Shown piece by piece: positions 45,995-56,270 of a stretch of 64,000 nucleotides of DNA; positions within the stretch are counted from its first letter, which is position 1; each line of letters starts with the position of its first letter. Where the stretch lies: assembly GCF_021654855.1 (NCBI RefSeq), contig NZ_AP024202.1, positions 186,001 through 250,000 on the forward strand, in the 5' to 3' direction. Source of the stretch: Thiomicrorhabdus immobilis. GTDB taxonomy: Bacteria; Pseudomonadota; Gammaproteobacteria; Thiomicrospirales; Thiomicrospiraceae. A program made the translations under genes and the position numbers. The notes beneath the pieces were generated by a model. The model had not been told where the DNA came from and did not search any database. It worked only from the letters and a program-made list of their open reading frames with translations.

Positions 45995-46891
45995 ATGGAC
46001 GTTCAGCCGGTTTCACATCATCACAATCATATTGCCAAAGTCGATAATTCCAGTCAACGTAAAGTCCTGATTGCCGGAGTCATTACCGCAAGCTATATGC
46101 TGGTTGAGATTATCGGTGGATTATGGGTGAACTCAATCGCTTTAGTGGCCGATGGGGTGCATATGCTGACCGATGCCATGGCGTTGGGTATCGCCTGGTG
46201 GGGGTTTTATATGGGACAAAAGCCCGCCAATGAACGTATGACATTCGGTTATCAGCGTTTTCAGATTTTAACGGCGTTTGTAAATGGATTTACTCTGTTG
46301 TTGATAGTGGTTGGGATTATCGGTATGGCGATACATCGATTTATGGAGCCTCAGGAGGTGATGGGTAAAGAGATGTTCATTATTGCGGTGATAGGTCTGT
46401 TGAATAACTTGATCGTGTTTTGGATTTTACATTCAGGTGACCAGCATAATATGAATATGCGTGGGGCTACTCTACACTTTTTAGGGGATACCTTGGGTTC
46501 CGTGGCGGTTATTGGCGGTGCGATATTGATTTACTACACCGGTTGGATGCCGATAGACCCAATTTTATCGGTCATTATGGCGGTAATCATCGGTATAGGG
46601 GCTTATCGTTTAACGCGTGAATCGTCCCACCTTTTATTAGAAGGGGTTCCAGCGGGTTATGAAATTCAGGATATTAAAGAAGATTTGGAGTGTCATTTTG
46701 ATTATTTGACTTCCGTCCACCATATTCATATTTGGGCGATTGCCGAGGATCAAGTGGTGATGACCCTACATGCCAAGACCGATTTACAGCATATTAATGA
46801 TAGGACTTTGTTGGAAATAAAAGATTATCTCTTGCATGAACATAAAGTACATCATGTCACGCTTCAACTGGAAACAGAATATCTTTTATAA
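45995..46891 (+). CDS. Cation diffusion facilitator (CDF) family metal exporter
   Basis: A 298-residue inner-membrane antiporter with six spans. The N-terminus has a histidine run (HHHNH), spans 2 and 5 carry the metal-binding DGVHMLTD and FLGDTLGSV motifs, and the C-terminal cytoplasmic domain has the usual HHIHIW. It most likely exports Zn, Co or a similar divalent ion. The start is the ATG at 45995 (MDVQPVSHHH) because AGGA lies seven bases upstream; a TTG-initiated longer frame was not favoured. Confidence 0.88.
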   Translation: MDVQPVSHHHNHIAKVDNSSQRKVLIAGVITASYMLVEIIGGLWVNSIALVADGVHMLTDAMALGIAWWGFYMGQKPANERMTFGYQRFQILTAFVNGFTLLLIVVGIIGMAIHRFMEPQEVMGKEMFIIAVIGLLNNLIVFWILHSGDQHNMNMRGATLHFLGDTLGSVAVIGGAILIYYTGWMPIDPILSVIMAVIIGIGAYRLTRESSHLLLEGVPAGYEIQDIKEDLECHFDYLTSVHHIHIWAIAEDQVVMTLHAKTDLQHINDRTLLEIKDYLLHEHKVHHVTLQLETEYLL

Positions 46892-46969
46892 ATTTTGAAT
46901 GAAACGTCCAATGAATTTGAAGAGTGAAATTTACAAAAAATCTAAGTAGATGAAAGGATAACTTATTTC

Positions 46970-48217
46970 ATGCCACAAGAAATTATCTTGGTGATTGAAG
47001 ATCAAAAATCAATCGCCCAGTATTTGCAGCAAAGACTAAGTGAGGTTCTACCCTATTCAGTAGAGGTGGCCGAAAGCTATGCTGAAGCTAAAAGAGTCAT
47101 AAACTCTGGTGTACCTATTTTAGTCTGTTTGAGTGATTTGAACTTGCCGGACGCGGCTGAGGGGGCAACGGTTGAATTGTTGCGAAAAGCGAACATCACA
47201 ACGGTGGTGTTAACGGCCAGCTACAGTGAAGAGACTCGCCAGAAAATGCTCGCACAACGGGTAGCCGACTATGTGGTTAAAGATGGCGCATCAGCGATTG
47301 ATTACGCGATTAGTGCGGTTGTGCGTTTAGCGCAAAACTCCGATAAATGTGTCTGGTTGATTGCTTCCGGTTCACGTTCTTCAAATAGACTGTTGGGTTT
47401 ATTAAATATTCAACGTTATGTCGTTAAGGTGTTCGATGACTTCAAAAGTGCGCTTAAAAAATTAGAAGGGGGCGCGGTACCTGAGCTACTGATGTTGGAA
47501 GGTGCTGAGAAGATAAAAGGGGGTGATGTTTTGGCATTTATCGCCAATGTACGCTCAAGTTATTCAGTCAATCAGTTGCCAATAATGGTGTGTGAGACTT
47601 CCGAGAATGTAAGTTTGGCCATCAAGTTGATGAAGTACGGAGTGAATGATTTCTATAATTTAAGCCTTTCAGCAGAAGAGTTGTTTGTGCGATTAAACCA
47701 AAACATAGACCAAACCCATTCTTATAAAGAGATTGAACGTATATCAAGAACTGATGCATTGACCAATTTATATAATCGGAGGTGTTTCTTTTATTTTGGT
47801 GAAAGCTATTTCAAGCAGCTTCAGCAATTAAATACCCCGTTTTTTGTCGTGATGGTCGACATCGACCATTTCAAGAAGGTCAATGATACTTATGGTCATC
47901 AAAAAGGTGATGAGGCGATTGTCTTTACCGCAGGGGCTTTAGCCAAGTTGTTTAGCGGATTTACCATCGCCCGATTTGGGGGTGAAGAGTTTTGCGTGTT
48001 GGGTGAAGCGAAAGATAAAGCGTCAATTTTGAAAGTTTGTGAGGATTTTAGGCAAGAGGTTGAAATCTTTTCAAAATTTCAAACGGATGTCGGATTTACC
48101 GTCAGTGTCGGGGTGAGTTTTAAGGGCGAGAACCTTGAACAAGCGATAAACTTTGCCGATAGCGCGCTTTATTTGGCAAAAGAGAGTGGGCGCAACCAGG
48201 TGCAAGAATACAAATAA
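46970..48217 (+). CDS. REC-REC-GGDEF diguanylate cyclase
   Basis: A 415-residue response regulator. The first receiver domain (1-120) has acidic residues at 10-11 (EDQ), the phospho-acceptor Asp56 in CLSDLNLP and Lys in VVKDG. A second, degenerate receiver-like domain (about 125-245) lacks these residues, as in PleD-type enzymes. The GGDEF domain has MVDIDHFKKVNDTYGH and an active GGEEF (337-341), so it should make c-di-GMP when phosphorylated. No RxxD inhibitory site precedes the motif. No partner kinase is adjacent. Confidence 0.88.
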   Translation: MPQEIILVIEDQKSIAQYLQQRLSEVLPYSVEVAESYAEAKRVINSGVPILVCLSDLNLPDAAEGATVELLRKANITTVVLTASYSEETRQKMLAQRVADYVVKDGASAIDYAISAVVRLAQNSDKCVWLIASGSRSSNRLLGLLNIQRYVVKVFDDFKSALKKLEGGAVPELLMLEGAEKIKGGDVLAFIANVRSSYSVNQLPIMVCETSENVSLAIKLMKYGVNDFYNLSLSAEELFVRLNQNIDQTHSYKEIERISRTDALTNLYNRRCFFYFGESYFKQLQQLNTPFFVVMVDIDHFKKVNDTYGHQKGDEAIVFTAGALAKLFSGFTIARFGGEEFCVLGEAKDKASILKVCEDFRQEVEIFSKFQTDVGFTVSVGVSFKGENLEQAINFADSALYLAKESGRNQVQEYK

Positions 48218-48238
48218 ATGAGACTCGACAAATTAAAA

Positions 48239-48925
48239 CTATCGTTTTAAAGCCTTCAGCCATTTCCATAGATTAAATAAACTCGATAGCGAGGCCGCCA
48301 CGTAAGTCATTGCGCAGGCAAACAAAATACGTTTGGCTGTTTTGTGGTCTTTTTTGTTAAGGTATTCACCTTGTTCTAAAAGCGGCAGAGCACGTTTAAA
48401 ACTGGCATCGAACTCCACCGGCAAGGTGCTTAAGTGGATGATTACCGGTACACCCATCGCAATAAACCCTGCACCAAAAGTCAGTAGCGCCACCATCGGA
48501 GTATGCGCTAAAGGAATCAATAACGGCGTTATCATTAATGCCATACCCGCAAACTTTTGCATGATGGCGGCACGTTCGATCAGTGCGGTACGCTGCTTGA
48601 GTTCTGGGTAGTCGTATTTGTCTTGTAAAGCGTGACCGATTTCATGAGCCACCGTGGTAATCGCGGTTAATGAATTGCTATGCGCGTTGGCTGTTGAAAT
48701 TCTAACGACTTTTTCAATCGGGTCATAGTGGTCGCCTTGTTCGGTCTCTTCCACTTTCACTCCAGTGAGTTCATGTTTTTGTATCAGGTGCTCGGCAAAC
48801 TGTAATCCCGTTCCGGGGATGTATGGATGCGGGGTGCGGTGTTTGTTTAAAATCGCTTTGGTCCACAAGCTTGGCAGGGTGGTCAGAATAAATAAAACGA
48901 TAAACAATACAATCAGAATACCCAT
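48239..48925 (-). CDS. YugP-type zinc metallopeptidase
   Basis: A 228-residue membrane-anchored zinc-dependent peptidase family protein. One N-terminal span (IVLFIVLFILTTLPSLW) and two hydrophobic stretches (about 115-155) surround the HExxH motif at His94-His98 (VAHEIGHALQ). PYIPGTGLQFAEHLI and EKVVRISTANAHSNSLTAIT are typical of the family. Natural substrates are not known. The gene ends 22 bp from the convergent REC-GGDEF gene; its start faces the chemoreceptor gene. Confidence 0.85.
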   Translation of the reverse strand: MGILIVLFIVLFILTTLPSLWTKAILNKHRTPHPYIPGTGLQFAEHLIQKHELTGVKVEETEQGDHYDPIEKVVRISTANAHSNSLTAITTVAHEIGHALQDKYDYPELKQRTALIERAAIMQKFAGMALMITPLLIPLAHTPMVALLTFGAGFIAMGVPVIIHLSTLPVEFDASFKRALPLLEQGEYLNKKDHKTAKRILFACAMTYVAASLSSLFNLWKWLKALKR

Positions 48926-49316
48926 GGGATGCTTTTCAGTTCTTTTGGTAATTGCGTGCTATTTTACGGGATTTGATCAAGTTTGTTTTACTACGTTGTG
49001 TTGTTCATGACTAAATAATCATATTTGAATTATTTTTATAATTCACAGCCTAATTTCGTTTAATAGAGCTATCATCGGGAGTATTTATATACTGCTAATT
49101 TAAAGATTATGCCGTTATTAGCTTTAATAACACAATAATTGAGTATGATTTTTAGAGTAACATTAACCTCACTAAAGTAAATACATTGATTGCTTGAGTT
49201 GATAAAAGGTGGCAAGATTTTCTGGCATAAACAATGCTGTTAATGCTATCGTAAATCGAAGACGGTTTGCTGAATATTTAATATATTTCAATTAGATAGG
49301 GTAAGGGTGGTTAAAT
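48926..49316. other. Intergenic region between the YugP-like and chemoreceptor genes
   Basis: About 390 bp of AT-rich sequence between divergent genes. It contains a good sigma-54 promoter match for the chemoreceptor gene; no small gene was seen. Confidence 0.6.
49223..49238 (+). promoter_or_regulatory. Sigma-54 promoter of the chemoreceptor gene
   Basis: TGGCATAAACAATGCT matches the -24/-12 consensus at all fixed GG and GC positions with only two minor departures. The predicted start near 49249 gives a leader of about 68 nt. Sigma-54 control is common for motility genes. Confidence 0.65.
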
Positions 49317-52037
49317 ATGTTTTCAAAGTTGAAACTTAAACAAAAAATTCTCGGTGCTTTGCTTCTGGTTGGGATCATACCTTTTGGTTATATTGCGACT
49401 AAATCAGTCATGACGGCAAGTTCTTCCTTGGAAAAACAAGCTTTTTCACAATTGGAAGCCGTTCGAGATATTAAAAAAGCGGCTATTAACCGATATTACG
49501 CGACCTTTGAAAATCAACTTATTACAACGGCGAGCAATGCGACGCTTATTTCGGCGACTTCTGAGTTGAATAAGGCTTTTCAGGAGTACTCTCTAGAAGC
49601 AGGTGTTACTAACACGGAACTACCTGCAATAACTAAGAAAGTTAAAAGTTATTGGCAAGATGAGTTTGGTAAAGAATACCAGAAGCAAAGTGGTACAGAC
49701 TTCAATCTTAATGTTTTCGATGCCTTATCTGAAACCGCAATAAATTTACAATATGCTTACATTGCCAATAACCCGAACCCTTTAGGTAATAAAAACAAAC
49801 TAAGTCAATCTGAGGATGTATCGAGTTACAGTAAACTTCACGGTATTTATCATCCTTGGCTAAACCAATTGTTAGAAAAATTTGGCTATTACGATATATT
49901 TTTAATCAATACTGAAGGTCAGGTGGTCTATTCAGTATTTAAAGAGCTTGATTATGCAACCTCTTTAGAAAATGGTCCTTGGAAAGATAGTCCTTTAGCT
50001 CAATCTTATCAGCAAGCTAAAAGCTTAAAAGAAGGTGAGGTAACCGTTACCGATCTTGCTCTTTATTCTCCATCCTATAATGCCCCGGCAGGATTTGCAG
50101 CAACACCAATCACTCAAGATGGACAACGTATTGGAACTTTGATTTTTCAACTTCCGTTAGCGAATATTACCGAGATTATGTCTGATCGTTCTGGAATGGG
50201 TAAATCAGGAGAGACTTATTTGGTGGGGTCTGATCAATTAATGCGTTCAGAATCATTCCTTGATCCAGTTAATCATTCGGTTATAGCTTCTTATCGAGAT
50301 CCTGTTAAAGGAAAGGTTGATACTCAAGCATCTGTTGCGGCGATTCAAGGTCAGACAGGTGCTGAAATTATTAAGGATTACAATGGGAATCCGGTGTTGT
50401 CGGCCTATGCTCCGGTTAAGTTTGGAAGTCATCAATGGGCGATTCTAGCTGAAATCGATGAATCAGAAGCTTTTGCCGATATAAGCAATTTGGAGAACAT
50501 CATTTTTATCAGCTCTATTGTGATACTTGCGATTATTGTTAGTTTTGGTTTGTGGTTGTCAAATACACTCGCCTCTCCGGTTATTCGTTTAACGAAAACA
50601 ATGAATGAAGTCGGTAAGCAGTTTGATTTTTCTCAACGAGTTTCAGTTTCAAGTCAAGATGAAATCGGTCAGATGGGTAGTGCCTTTAATAACTTGCTCA
50701 TGACGACTGCAGATGCTTTAAATGATGTCAATCAAACAATGAGTGATATCGCTAAAGGTCAATTTGAAAGCCGGATTCAAGCCGAATTGGTTGGAGATTT
50801 AGCTGTATTAAAAAGCAATGTGAATGCATCAGCTGAAAGTGTTGACAACACTATGAAGGCTTTAGATGAAATTATGATAGCAATCAGTAATGGTGATTTT
50901 AAAGCTCGTATGAATCAAAAAGTGGAAGGCACATTTCGAAATAATGTTGATAATGCTATGCAATCAATGGATGCAGCCATTACCGAACTGGGTCATGTGA
51001 TCCAACAACTTAGTATTGGTAATTTTTCAGCTCGTGTTAAAACAGAGTTAAAAGGTGACTTAGATAATCTTAAAAACAGTACCAACCAGTCTGTTGATCA
51101 GCTTGAAAAGGCCATGAGTGAGATTATTTTAGCCATAATTGCACAAAGCCAAGGTGATCTAACGGTTACTGTACATGGTCAATACCAAGGTGAGTTATTA
51201 AAATTAAAAGAGGCATATAACCTTAGCAAACAGAAGCTAAACAGTGTGTTACAACAAGTCAACAATGCGGCCAATATGGTCAGAACCGCGAGTGAGGAAG
51301 TTGCTACAGGAAGTATCGACCTGAATGATAGAACTCAGAACCAAGCAGCCGCTTTAGAGGAAACAGCCGCATCTATGGAGGAGCTTACTGCAACCATTAA
51401 GCACAACACTGATAATGCCAGTACCGCAGATAAGCTTTCAAGAGATGCGCGTATGCAAGCTGAAAATGGACAGGTAGTGATGCAAGAGAGCATTGAAGCC
51501 ATTTCTGAAGTTGAGGCATCCAGCAAAAAGATTGAAGAAATCATTGGTCTGATTGATGGTATTGCATTTCAAACCAACTTGTTGGCTTTAAATGCCGCTG
51601 TAGAGGCCGCTAGAGCGGGTGAGCATGGAAGAGGTTTTGCGGTTGTTGCTGGAGAGGTTCGAAATCTTGCTGGTAAATCAGCAGAAGCTGCAAAAGACAT
51701 TAAGTCATTAATTGAAACAACATCCAGAAATATTGTTAATGGATCACAGAAAATTGAACATACCAGTGAGTCTTTGAAAACAATCAATGAGGCTATTCAA
51801 AAAGTCAGTGATGTTGTTAGTGAAATCGCAGCGGCTTCATCCGAACAGCAACAAGGGGTTGAGCAGGTTAATCAGGCAATTACGGCCATTGACCAAACGA
51901 CACAGCAAAATGCAGCATTGGTCGAAGAAACCACTTCTGCAGCTCAATCTATGAGTCATGAAAGCGTCAATCTTTCCAAAGCCGTTTCTGAATTTAAGTT
52001 GGAAGTGACGACCCAATTACCAAAGCGTAAATCGTAA
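49317..52037 (+). CDS. Methyl-accepting chemotaxis protein with poly-HAMP array
   Basis: A 906-residue receptor: one span near residues 11-30, a large periplasmic Cache-type sensor (to about 393; [17 protein letters not shown] is typical), a second span (394-417), then a series of HAMP-like units whose G-x-F/L-x-x-R signatures recur near residues 438, 481, 526, 568 and 613. The repeat spacing is 42-45 residues, indicating about five units. The signalling hairpin tip is canonical ([29 protein letters not shown] within 740-780). No C-terminal CheR-tethering pentapeptide is seen. Stimulus unknown. A sigma-54 promoter match precedes it and a terminator follows. Confidence 0.92.
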   Translation: MFSKLKLKQKILGALLLVGIIPFGYIATKSVMTASSSLEKQAFSQLEAVRDIKKAAINRYYATFENQLITTASNATLISATSELNKAFQEYSLEAGVTNTELPAITKKVKSYWQDEFGKEYQKQSGTDFNLNVFDALSETAINLQYAYIANNPNPLGNKNKLSQSEDVSSYSKLHGIYHPWLNQLLEKFGYYDIFLINTEGQVVYSVFKELDYATSLENGPWKDSPLAQSYQQAKSLKEGEVTVTDLALYSPSYNAPAGFAATPITQDGQRIGTLIFQLPLANITEIMSDRSGMGKSGETYLVGSDQLMRSESFLDPVNHSVIASYRDPVKGKVDTQASVAAIQGQTGAEIIKDYNGNPVLSAYAPVKFGSHQWAILAEIDESEAFADISNLENIIFISSIVILAIIVSFGLWLSNTLASPVIRLTKTMNEVGKQFDFSQRVSVSSQDEIGQMGSAFNNLLMTTADALNDVNQTMSDIAKGQFESRIQAELVGDLAVLKSNVNASAESVDNTMKALDEIMIAISNGDFKARMNQKVEGTFRNNVDNAMQSMDAAITELGHVIQQLSIGNFSARVKTELKGDLDNLKNSTNQSVDQLEKAMSEIILAIIAQSQGDLTVTVHGQYQGELLKLKEAYNLSKQKLNSVLQQVNNAANMVRTASEEVATGSIDLNDRTQNQAAALEETAASMEELTATIKHNTDNASTADKLSRDARMQAENGQVVMQESIEAISEVEASSKKIEEIIGLIDGIAFQTNLLALNAAVEAARAGEHGRGFAVVAGEVRNLAGKSAEAAKDIKSLIETTSRNIVNGSQKIEHTSESLKTINEAIQKVSDVVSEIAAASSEQQQGVEQVNQAITAIDQTTQQNAALVEETTSAAQSMSHESVNLSKAVSEFKLEVTTQLPKRKS

Positions 52038-52046
52038 CTGTTTGCG

Positions 52047-52095
52047 AGTTAAGAAACGATGCTAAAAATTTTGCATCGTTTCTTAACTTTAGTTT
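52047..52095 (+). terminator. Terminator of the chemoreceptor gene
   Basis: A perfect 16-bp stem, AGTTAAGAAACGATGC / GCATCGTTTCTTAACT, with a 10-nt loop, followed by TTAGTTT, 10 bp past the stop codon. Confidence 0.88.
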
Positions 52096-52260
52096 CATCA
52101 TCTTATGAAAAACGCCCATACAAAAAATCTAATTTTAAGTTCACTCTTTAAAAAAACGATAATTATAGATGTGTTTCTTTCTTTGTCTTAAACGACAAAT
52201 GACTTTAATAGGCACAGGGTAATTAACTAGGTTTAGTGTTACTTTATTAGGTGCTGACCA

Positions 52261-54093
52261 TTATTGAATACATTTCAATGTAGCTAAATAACTTGGATAG
52301 TTAACTGGTTGAGCTAACAGCTTGTCTTGTTCGATGTTCACACTTTGTAACCGAATGGTTTTGTTCATATCACAACTGATTAGCGCGGTTGGGCTGGGAA
52401 TAGAACCATCTGCCATAATCCATTCACCTTGCTGTTGTGGCAAAATTTTGCTGGCGCCATATTGCCAGCCACTGTCGTCATAGAATTTTTTCGGAATCGT
52501 TGTCTTTAGTTCGTGAATCACATCGTTAAATTGTTGATCGTCTGTGTCGTGTTGATAATCCTTCAAGCCATTCAGAATGAATGCATAATCTTGCAGGTTG
52601 GCTTCGCCCATTAACTGTCCGTTATCGGCAATGGCTCGTGGTGGAGAGTCGTTTTGAATGAGCTTACTTAGTTTTGTTGCCAGTTGTTGTGCTTGGTTTT
52701 GGTATTGGGGTTCTCTCAAAACCTGCCAGGCCTGGCTAAAGGCGCTCAGCACCAAGCCGTTCCAGCCTAAAATGCTTTTTTTATCAATCGGGATTTGTTC
52801 TATGGGCGTTTGTAATTTATTGCGAATAACCTGCCAAGTTTCGATGGGTTCTATTGGTAGAGGGTGCCAACCCAGTTCATAAGGCGGAGGATTGCCAAGT
52901 AACCAGGCCTGGTCGAGTAATTGATACTCTGTATCCGTTAGTTTGTTTTTTAATTGCGCTTTACTCAATAGATAGTCGCCGCCTTCCCGTTTGTTTAGGT
53001 CAATCGCGGATTGGCTACTACGATAGAGCTGCGTTTTTGGTGAATACAGGTGATTTTGCAAGTAATTCAAGGTGTCTTTGGCAGTGGTAATATAGTCAGG
53101 GCGATTGTACTTTTTACCTGCGGTCAAAAAGGTCGTTGCTAACAATGCATTGTCATACGTCATCTTCTCAAAATGGGGTATCTGCCAGTTGGGGTCTACG
53201 GTATAGCGGTAAAATCCACTGTTGATATGGTCAAATAAATGCTCATTCTGAATATGATCCAAAGTCACAATAAGCCACTCTTCAATTCCTGCCGGTAAAT
53301 TTTCAATTGCAAGCAAAGCATTCAGTAACGGCGCTTTAGGGAATTTGCTGGTACCTTTTAAGCCTCCGCTAAAATCATCTTTAATGGTGGTAAGATGATG
53401 GAATAAACGTTCTTCAAAGGCATTGGCCGTGATTGAGGTTGATTGCTTTTTAATCGGTTTAGATTGTACTGTTTGACTCGCGTTTTGGGCGAGCAGTGAG
53501 ATGGCTTCTGGTTGGAGCTGCCACAGTGTGACCACTCGTTTCAATGTCTTTTGGAATGCTCGATTGGGCAAATAAATGAAGGCGGCGAACGGGTAGCCAT
53601 CCGGGGTCAAAATGACATGTTGCGGCCAGCCTGCTTGTCCTGTCGTTTTTTTAGCGAATTCGATCAGGGTTTTATCGAGTTCAGGATTAAGTTCACGGTC
53701 GATTTTGACAGGGATGAAGTGTTGGTTTAAATACTCGGCCGTTGTGGGGTTTTGATAGTTCTCTTGTTGCATGACATGGCACCAGTGACAGGCAAAGTAA
53801 CCACTAGAGATAAACACCAATTTGTTCGCTTTCTGAGCTTGCTGAAGAGTTGTGCTGTCCCAGATTTGCCAATGCACCGGGTCTTGAGCATGCATCGCTA
53901 GATAGTCACTATTGTGATTAAGCAGGGCATTGTTTGGCTGAGATTCTGATTGTTGAGACGTTTGTGCAAACAGTGAGGTTGAAAGCAATAAAACAAGGAT
54001 AAAAACAAAGGAGCTTAGGATGTTTTGAAAAGCCACCAGGCCTGGTAGCTTTTGCATTTTTTTTAAAATCGTTTGTATAAACATTGAAAGCAT
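52261..54093 (-). CDS. Thioredoxin-domain protein (DUF255/YyaL-like), exported
   Basis: About 610 residues: a signal or anchor segment (ILSSFVFILVLLLSTSLFA), then a DUF255 thioredoxin-like domain with the CHWCH redox motif (FACHWCHVMQQENY) and the family's DREL and GQAGWP motifs, then an alpha-helical region related to the glycosidase-like half of YyaL/SSP411. Family members usually start directly with the redox domain and are cytoplasmic, so the added export signal is notable. The start is uncertain: ATG codons at 54093, 54084 or 54057 all come after the tatC stop and give a signal peptide. Three palindrome copies lie in the gene. Confidence 0.78.
   Translation of the reverse strand: MLSMFIQTILKKMQKLPGLVAFQNILSSFVFILVLLLSTSLFAQTSQQSESQPNNALLNHNSDYLAMHAQDPVHWQIWDSTTLQQAQKANKLVFISSGYFACHWCHVMQQENYQNPTTAEYLNQHFIPVKIDRELNPELDKTLIEFAKKTTGQAGWPQHVILTPDGYPFAAFIYLPNRAFQKTLKRVVTLWQLQPEAISLLAQNASQTVQSKPIKKQSTSITANAFEERLFHHLTTIKDDFSGGLKGTSKFPKAPLLNALLAIENLPAGIEEWLIVTLDHIQNEHLFDHINSGFYRYTVDPNWQIPHFEKMTYDNALLATTFLTAGKKYNRPDYITTAKDTLNYLQNHLYSPKTQLYRSSQSAIDLNKREGGDYLLSKAQLKNKLTDTEYQLLDQAWLLGNPPPYELGWHPLPIEPIETWQVIRNKLQTPIEQIPIDKKSILGWNGLVLSAFSQAWQVLREPQYQNQAQQLATKLSKLIQNDSPPRAIADNGQLMGEANLQDYAFILNGLKDYQHDTDDQQFNDVIHELKTTIPKKFYDDSGWQYGASKILPQQQGEWIMADGSIPSPTALISCDMNKTIRLQSVNIEQDKLLAQPVNYPSYLATLKCIQ
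52726..52735. repeat. CCAGGCCTGG palindrome core in the DUF255 gene
   Basis: Decamer flanked by G and C (12-bp palindrome GCCAGGCCTGGC); reads Gln-Ala-Trp in FSQAWQVL. Confidence 0.85.
52902..52913. repeat. ACCAGGCCTGGT palindrome in the DUF255 gene
   Basis: Exact copy; the minus strand reads Gln-Ala-Trp in LDQAWLLGN. Confidence 0.9.
54035..54046. repeat. ACCAGGCCTGGT palindrome at the start of the DUF255 gene
   Basis: Exact copy; the minus strand reads Pro-Gly-Leu-Val in KLPGLVAFQN, just downstream of the candidate start codons. Confidence 0.9.
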
Positions 54094-54121
54094 AGCCAGC
54101 ACTATGCCGTAAACCTGAGGA

Positions 54122-55240
54122 TTAAGCTTTATGCTCAGGCTTGTCTTTGGAACTGGTTGCATCCTCGGCTGTATCCCCGTTAGAGTTTGGCTCTTGAGGA
54201 ATGCCCTGGTCGGCCTCGCTGGTTGACGGAATGTTTTGTTCATGAGCGTTTTTTGAAGACTCTTGTTTGTCCTTTTCAGCTTTCTCGGTTTTTTGACGTG
54301 CTTCGTAATCTTGTTCTAGTTTACGCATTTCAGCATCGATATTGTCAAATTCCGCATCCCAGTCCAAATCGTCATCGACTTGATCAGCATAACGGTCATC
54401 AAACTCATATTCTGGCGTAGTGTTTGAAGCAGTTGTCGAACTTGTTCTTGAGGTTTCATCTGTGGATTCATATTCCTCATCGTCAGCAATCTTATTTTTG
54501 CTGCGTTTCTTAACCACGATAGCACCAATGATTAAACCTAACTCAAACAGTAACCACATTGGTACGGCAAGTAAAGTCTGGGAGATCACATCGGGAGGGG
54601 TTAACAGCATGCCGATAACAAAAGCACCGACAACGATATATGGACGAGCGTGACTCAGCTTCTCAGGTTTGGTCATGCCGCTAACAATAAGCAAAATGGT
54701 GACAATAGGCACTTCAAACGCCATGCCGAAAGCGAAGAACATCTTTATGACAAAGTCTAAGTAGAGCGAGATGTCGGTCGCGATGGTAACGCCTTCAGGG
54801 GCGGTTTGCGATAAAAATCCGAAGACTAGCGGAAAAACCACATAGTAGGCAAACAGACCACCAGCATAGAATAGGAAAGAGCTAAAGAATAAAAGCGGTG
54901 CCACAAGCTGACGTTCATGCTGATAGAGAGCAGGAGCGATAAAACGCCATAACTGATAGAGCAGGTACGGCATGGCCAAATAAATCGATAATACAAAACT
55001 CAATTTAAACGGTGTCAAGAACGGCGAGGCGACCGCGGTCGCAATCATGCTGGTGCCTTCCGGCAAATAGCGTGTTAGCGGTTCTGAAATGTAGGTATAG
55101 ATTTCATTGGCAAATGGAAAAAGAAACACAAAAAATACGATAATCGCCAAAATACCACGAGTTAGACTCGTTTTCAGATCCAGCAGATGCTGGACTAAAG
55201 TCATTTCTTGGTCGTTAGGTGGCAGCGCAGCGTTGCTCAT
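54122..55240 (-). CDS. tatC: Sec-independent translocase subunit TatC with acidic C-terminal extension
   Basis: Receptor subunit of the twin-arginine translocase. The six-span core (residues 1-245) has the conserved SEPL, EIPLFTPFKL-like (ASPFLTPFKLSFVLSIYLAMPYLLYQLWRFIAPALY) and FGMAFEVPIV segments that bind the signal peptide. From about residue 250 a further 120 residues form a charged, mostly acidic cytoplasmic tail (DDEEYESTDE, DQVDDDLDWDAEFD), while E. coli TatC is about 258 residues. SoxC and the NrtA-type protein in this window carry twin-arginine signals. The gene is third in tatA-tatB-tatC, 8 bp after tatB. Confidence 0.93.
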   Translation of the reverse strand: MSNAALPPNDQEMTLVQHLLDLKTSLTRGILAIIVFFVFLFPFANEIYTYISEPLTRYLPEGTSMIATAVASPFLTPFKLSFVLSIYLAMPYLLYQLWRFIAPALYQHERQLVAPLLFFSSFLFYAGGLFAYYVVFPLVFGFLSQTAPEGVTIATDISLYLDFVIKMFFAFGMAFEVPIVTILLIVSGMTKPEKLSHARPYIVVGAFVIGMLLTPPDVISQTLLAVPMWLLFELGLIIGAIVVKKRSKNKIADDEEYESTDETSRTSSTTASNTTPEYEFDDRYADQVDDDLDWDAEFDNIDAEMRKLEQDYEARQKTEKAEKDKQESSKNAHEQNIPSTSEADQGIPQEPNSNGDTAEDATSSKDKPEHKA

Positions 55241-55248
55241 AAGGGCGA

Positions 55249-55761
55249 TTAACTTTTTTGTGTTTCTTTTGCAGGCTCTGTTACTGCAGGCTCAGAAGGA
55301 GCCTCCGCTTGAACAGGTTGTGCGGGTTGTTCTGGTGAGTTTGAAGCTTGGCTTGCCGTATCGTTGCTGGCACTCGGTTGTGCCGATGCGGCTGGTTTTA
55401 TTGGCGCAACCGGTTGGGCTGGCGCTTTATTAAACTGGCTAGTGGTTTCTGGAGGGGCTTCACCACCGAAGGTCGGGCGCTGAAAATCATCCAGATTAAC
55501 ATCGTTAAAGTTCAGACCTTGCTCTAACTCTTTACCGATGCTATCCATCTGCTTTTTCTCTTCTTCAAGATTCATAGATTGCTGAATCTCTCTAAGAGTT
55601 TCTTGAACCTGGCCATCTTCTTTAACAGAATTGACAAAGCGACGCATCTTGCCCATGAAAGTCCCGATTTTACGGGCAACTTCAGGCATACGCTCAGGGC
55701 CAATCACTAGCAACGCAATGACTAGTATGACCATTAGTTCAAGAAAACCGATATCAAACAT
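55249..55761 (-). CDS. tatB: Sec-independent translocase subunit TatB
   Basis: A 170-residue protein with the TatB N-terminal helix (MFDIGFLELMVILVIALLVIGPERMPEVARKIG) and an amphipathic helix that with TatC forms the receptor complex. The C-terminal third is a Pro/Ala/Gln-rich linker (PAQPVAPIKPAASAQPSAS), poorly conserved in general. It lies between tatA and tatC and is cotranscribed with them. Confidence 0.93.
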   Translation of the reverse strand: MFDIGFLELMVILVIALLVIGPERMPEVARKIGTFMGKMRRFVNSVKEDGQVQETLREIQQSMNLEEEKKQMDSIGKELEQGLNFNDVNLDDFQRPTFGGEAPPETTSQFNKAPAQPVAPIKPAASAQPSASNDTASQASNSPEQPAQPVQAEAPSEPAVTEPAKETQKS

Positions 55762-55789
55762 CTATGAAGTACTCAGTTAAAAGCAAAGG

Positions 55790-56035
55790 TTATGCTTTGT
55801 CTTTTTTCTCTTCCGCTTTCTTTTCATCGGCAACTACGTCAAACACGTTTTCGCCTTCCTTTTGCGCAAGTTTCTTCTCTTCTTCAGTCGGTTTGGCTTC
55901 TTCTTCTTTTACAGCAGATTTGAAACCTTTGATTGCACCACCTAAGTCGCTACCAATGTTACGTAGACGTTTTGCACCGAATAATACTAATACGATTGCA
56001 AGGATGATAAGTAATTGCCAAATGCTAATGCCCAT
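55790..56035 (-). CDS. tatA: Sec-independent translocase subunit TatA
   Basis: An 81-residue pore subunit: short N-terminal span ([30 protein letters not shown]) with the FGxK hinge, an amphipathic helix and an acidic/lysine tail. It is the first tat gene on this strand, 235 bp downstream of the HIT-protein gene, so it may have its own promoter. Confidence 0.94.
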   Translation of the reverse strand: MGISIWQLLIILAIVLVLFGAKRLRNIGSDLGGAIKGFKSAVKEEEAKPTEEEKKLAQKEGENVFDVVADEKKAEEKKDKA

Positions 56036-56270
56036 GGTTTTGCTCCATTTTTAAATCTAATCTGTGGCTATTTCACTATTGGATAAATTAAAGATTTACC
56101 CAATGATACGTTTGAAATTTTTTAATGACCGCCAATCATACCAAATTCAATGATTTGTTGGCACTAAATAATATTCAATTCATGGTATTTAATTGAGATT
56201 TTCTGGTAGCAAACAGCCCAAAAAGGATTTTCAGGTCAGTTTGACTACCTCAAAGGTTAGGTGTCAAAGC

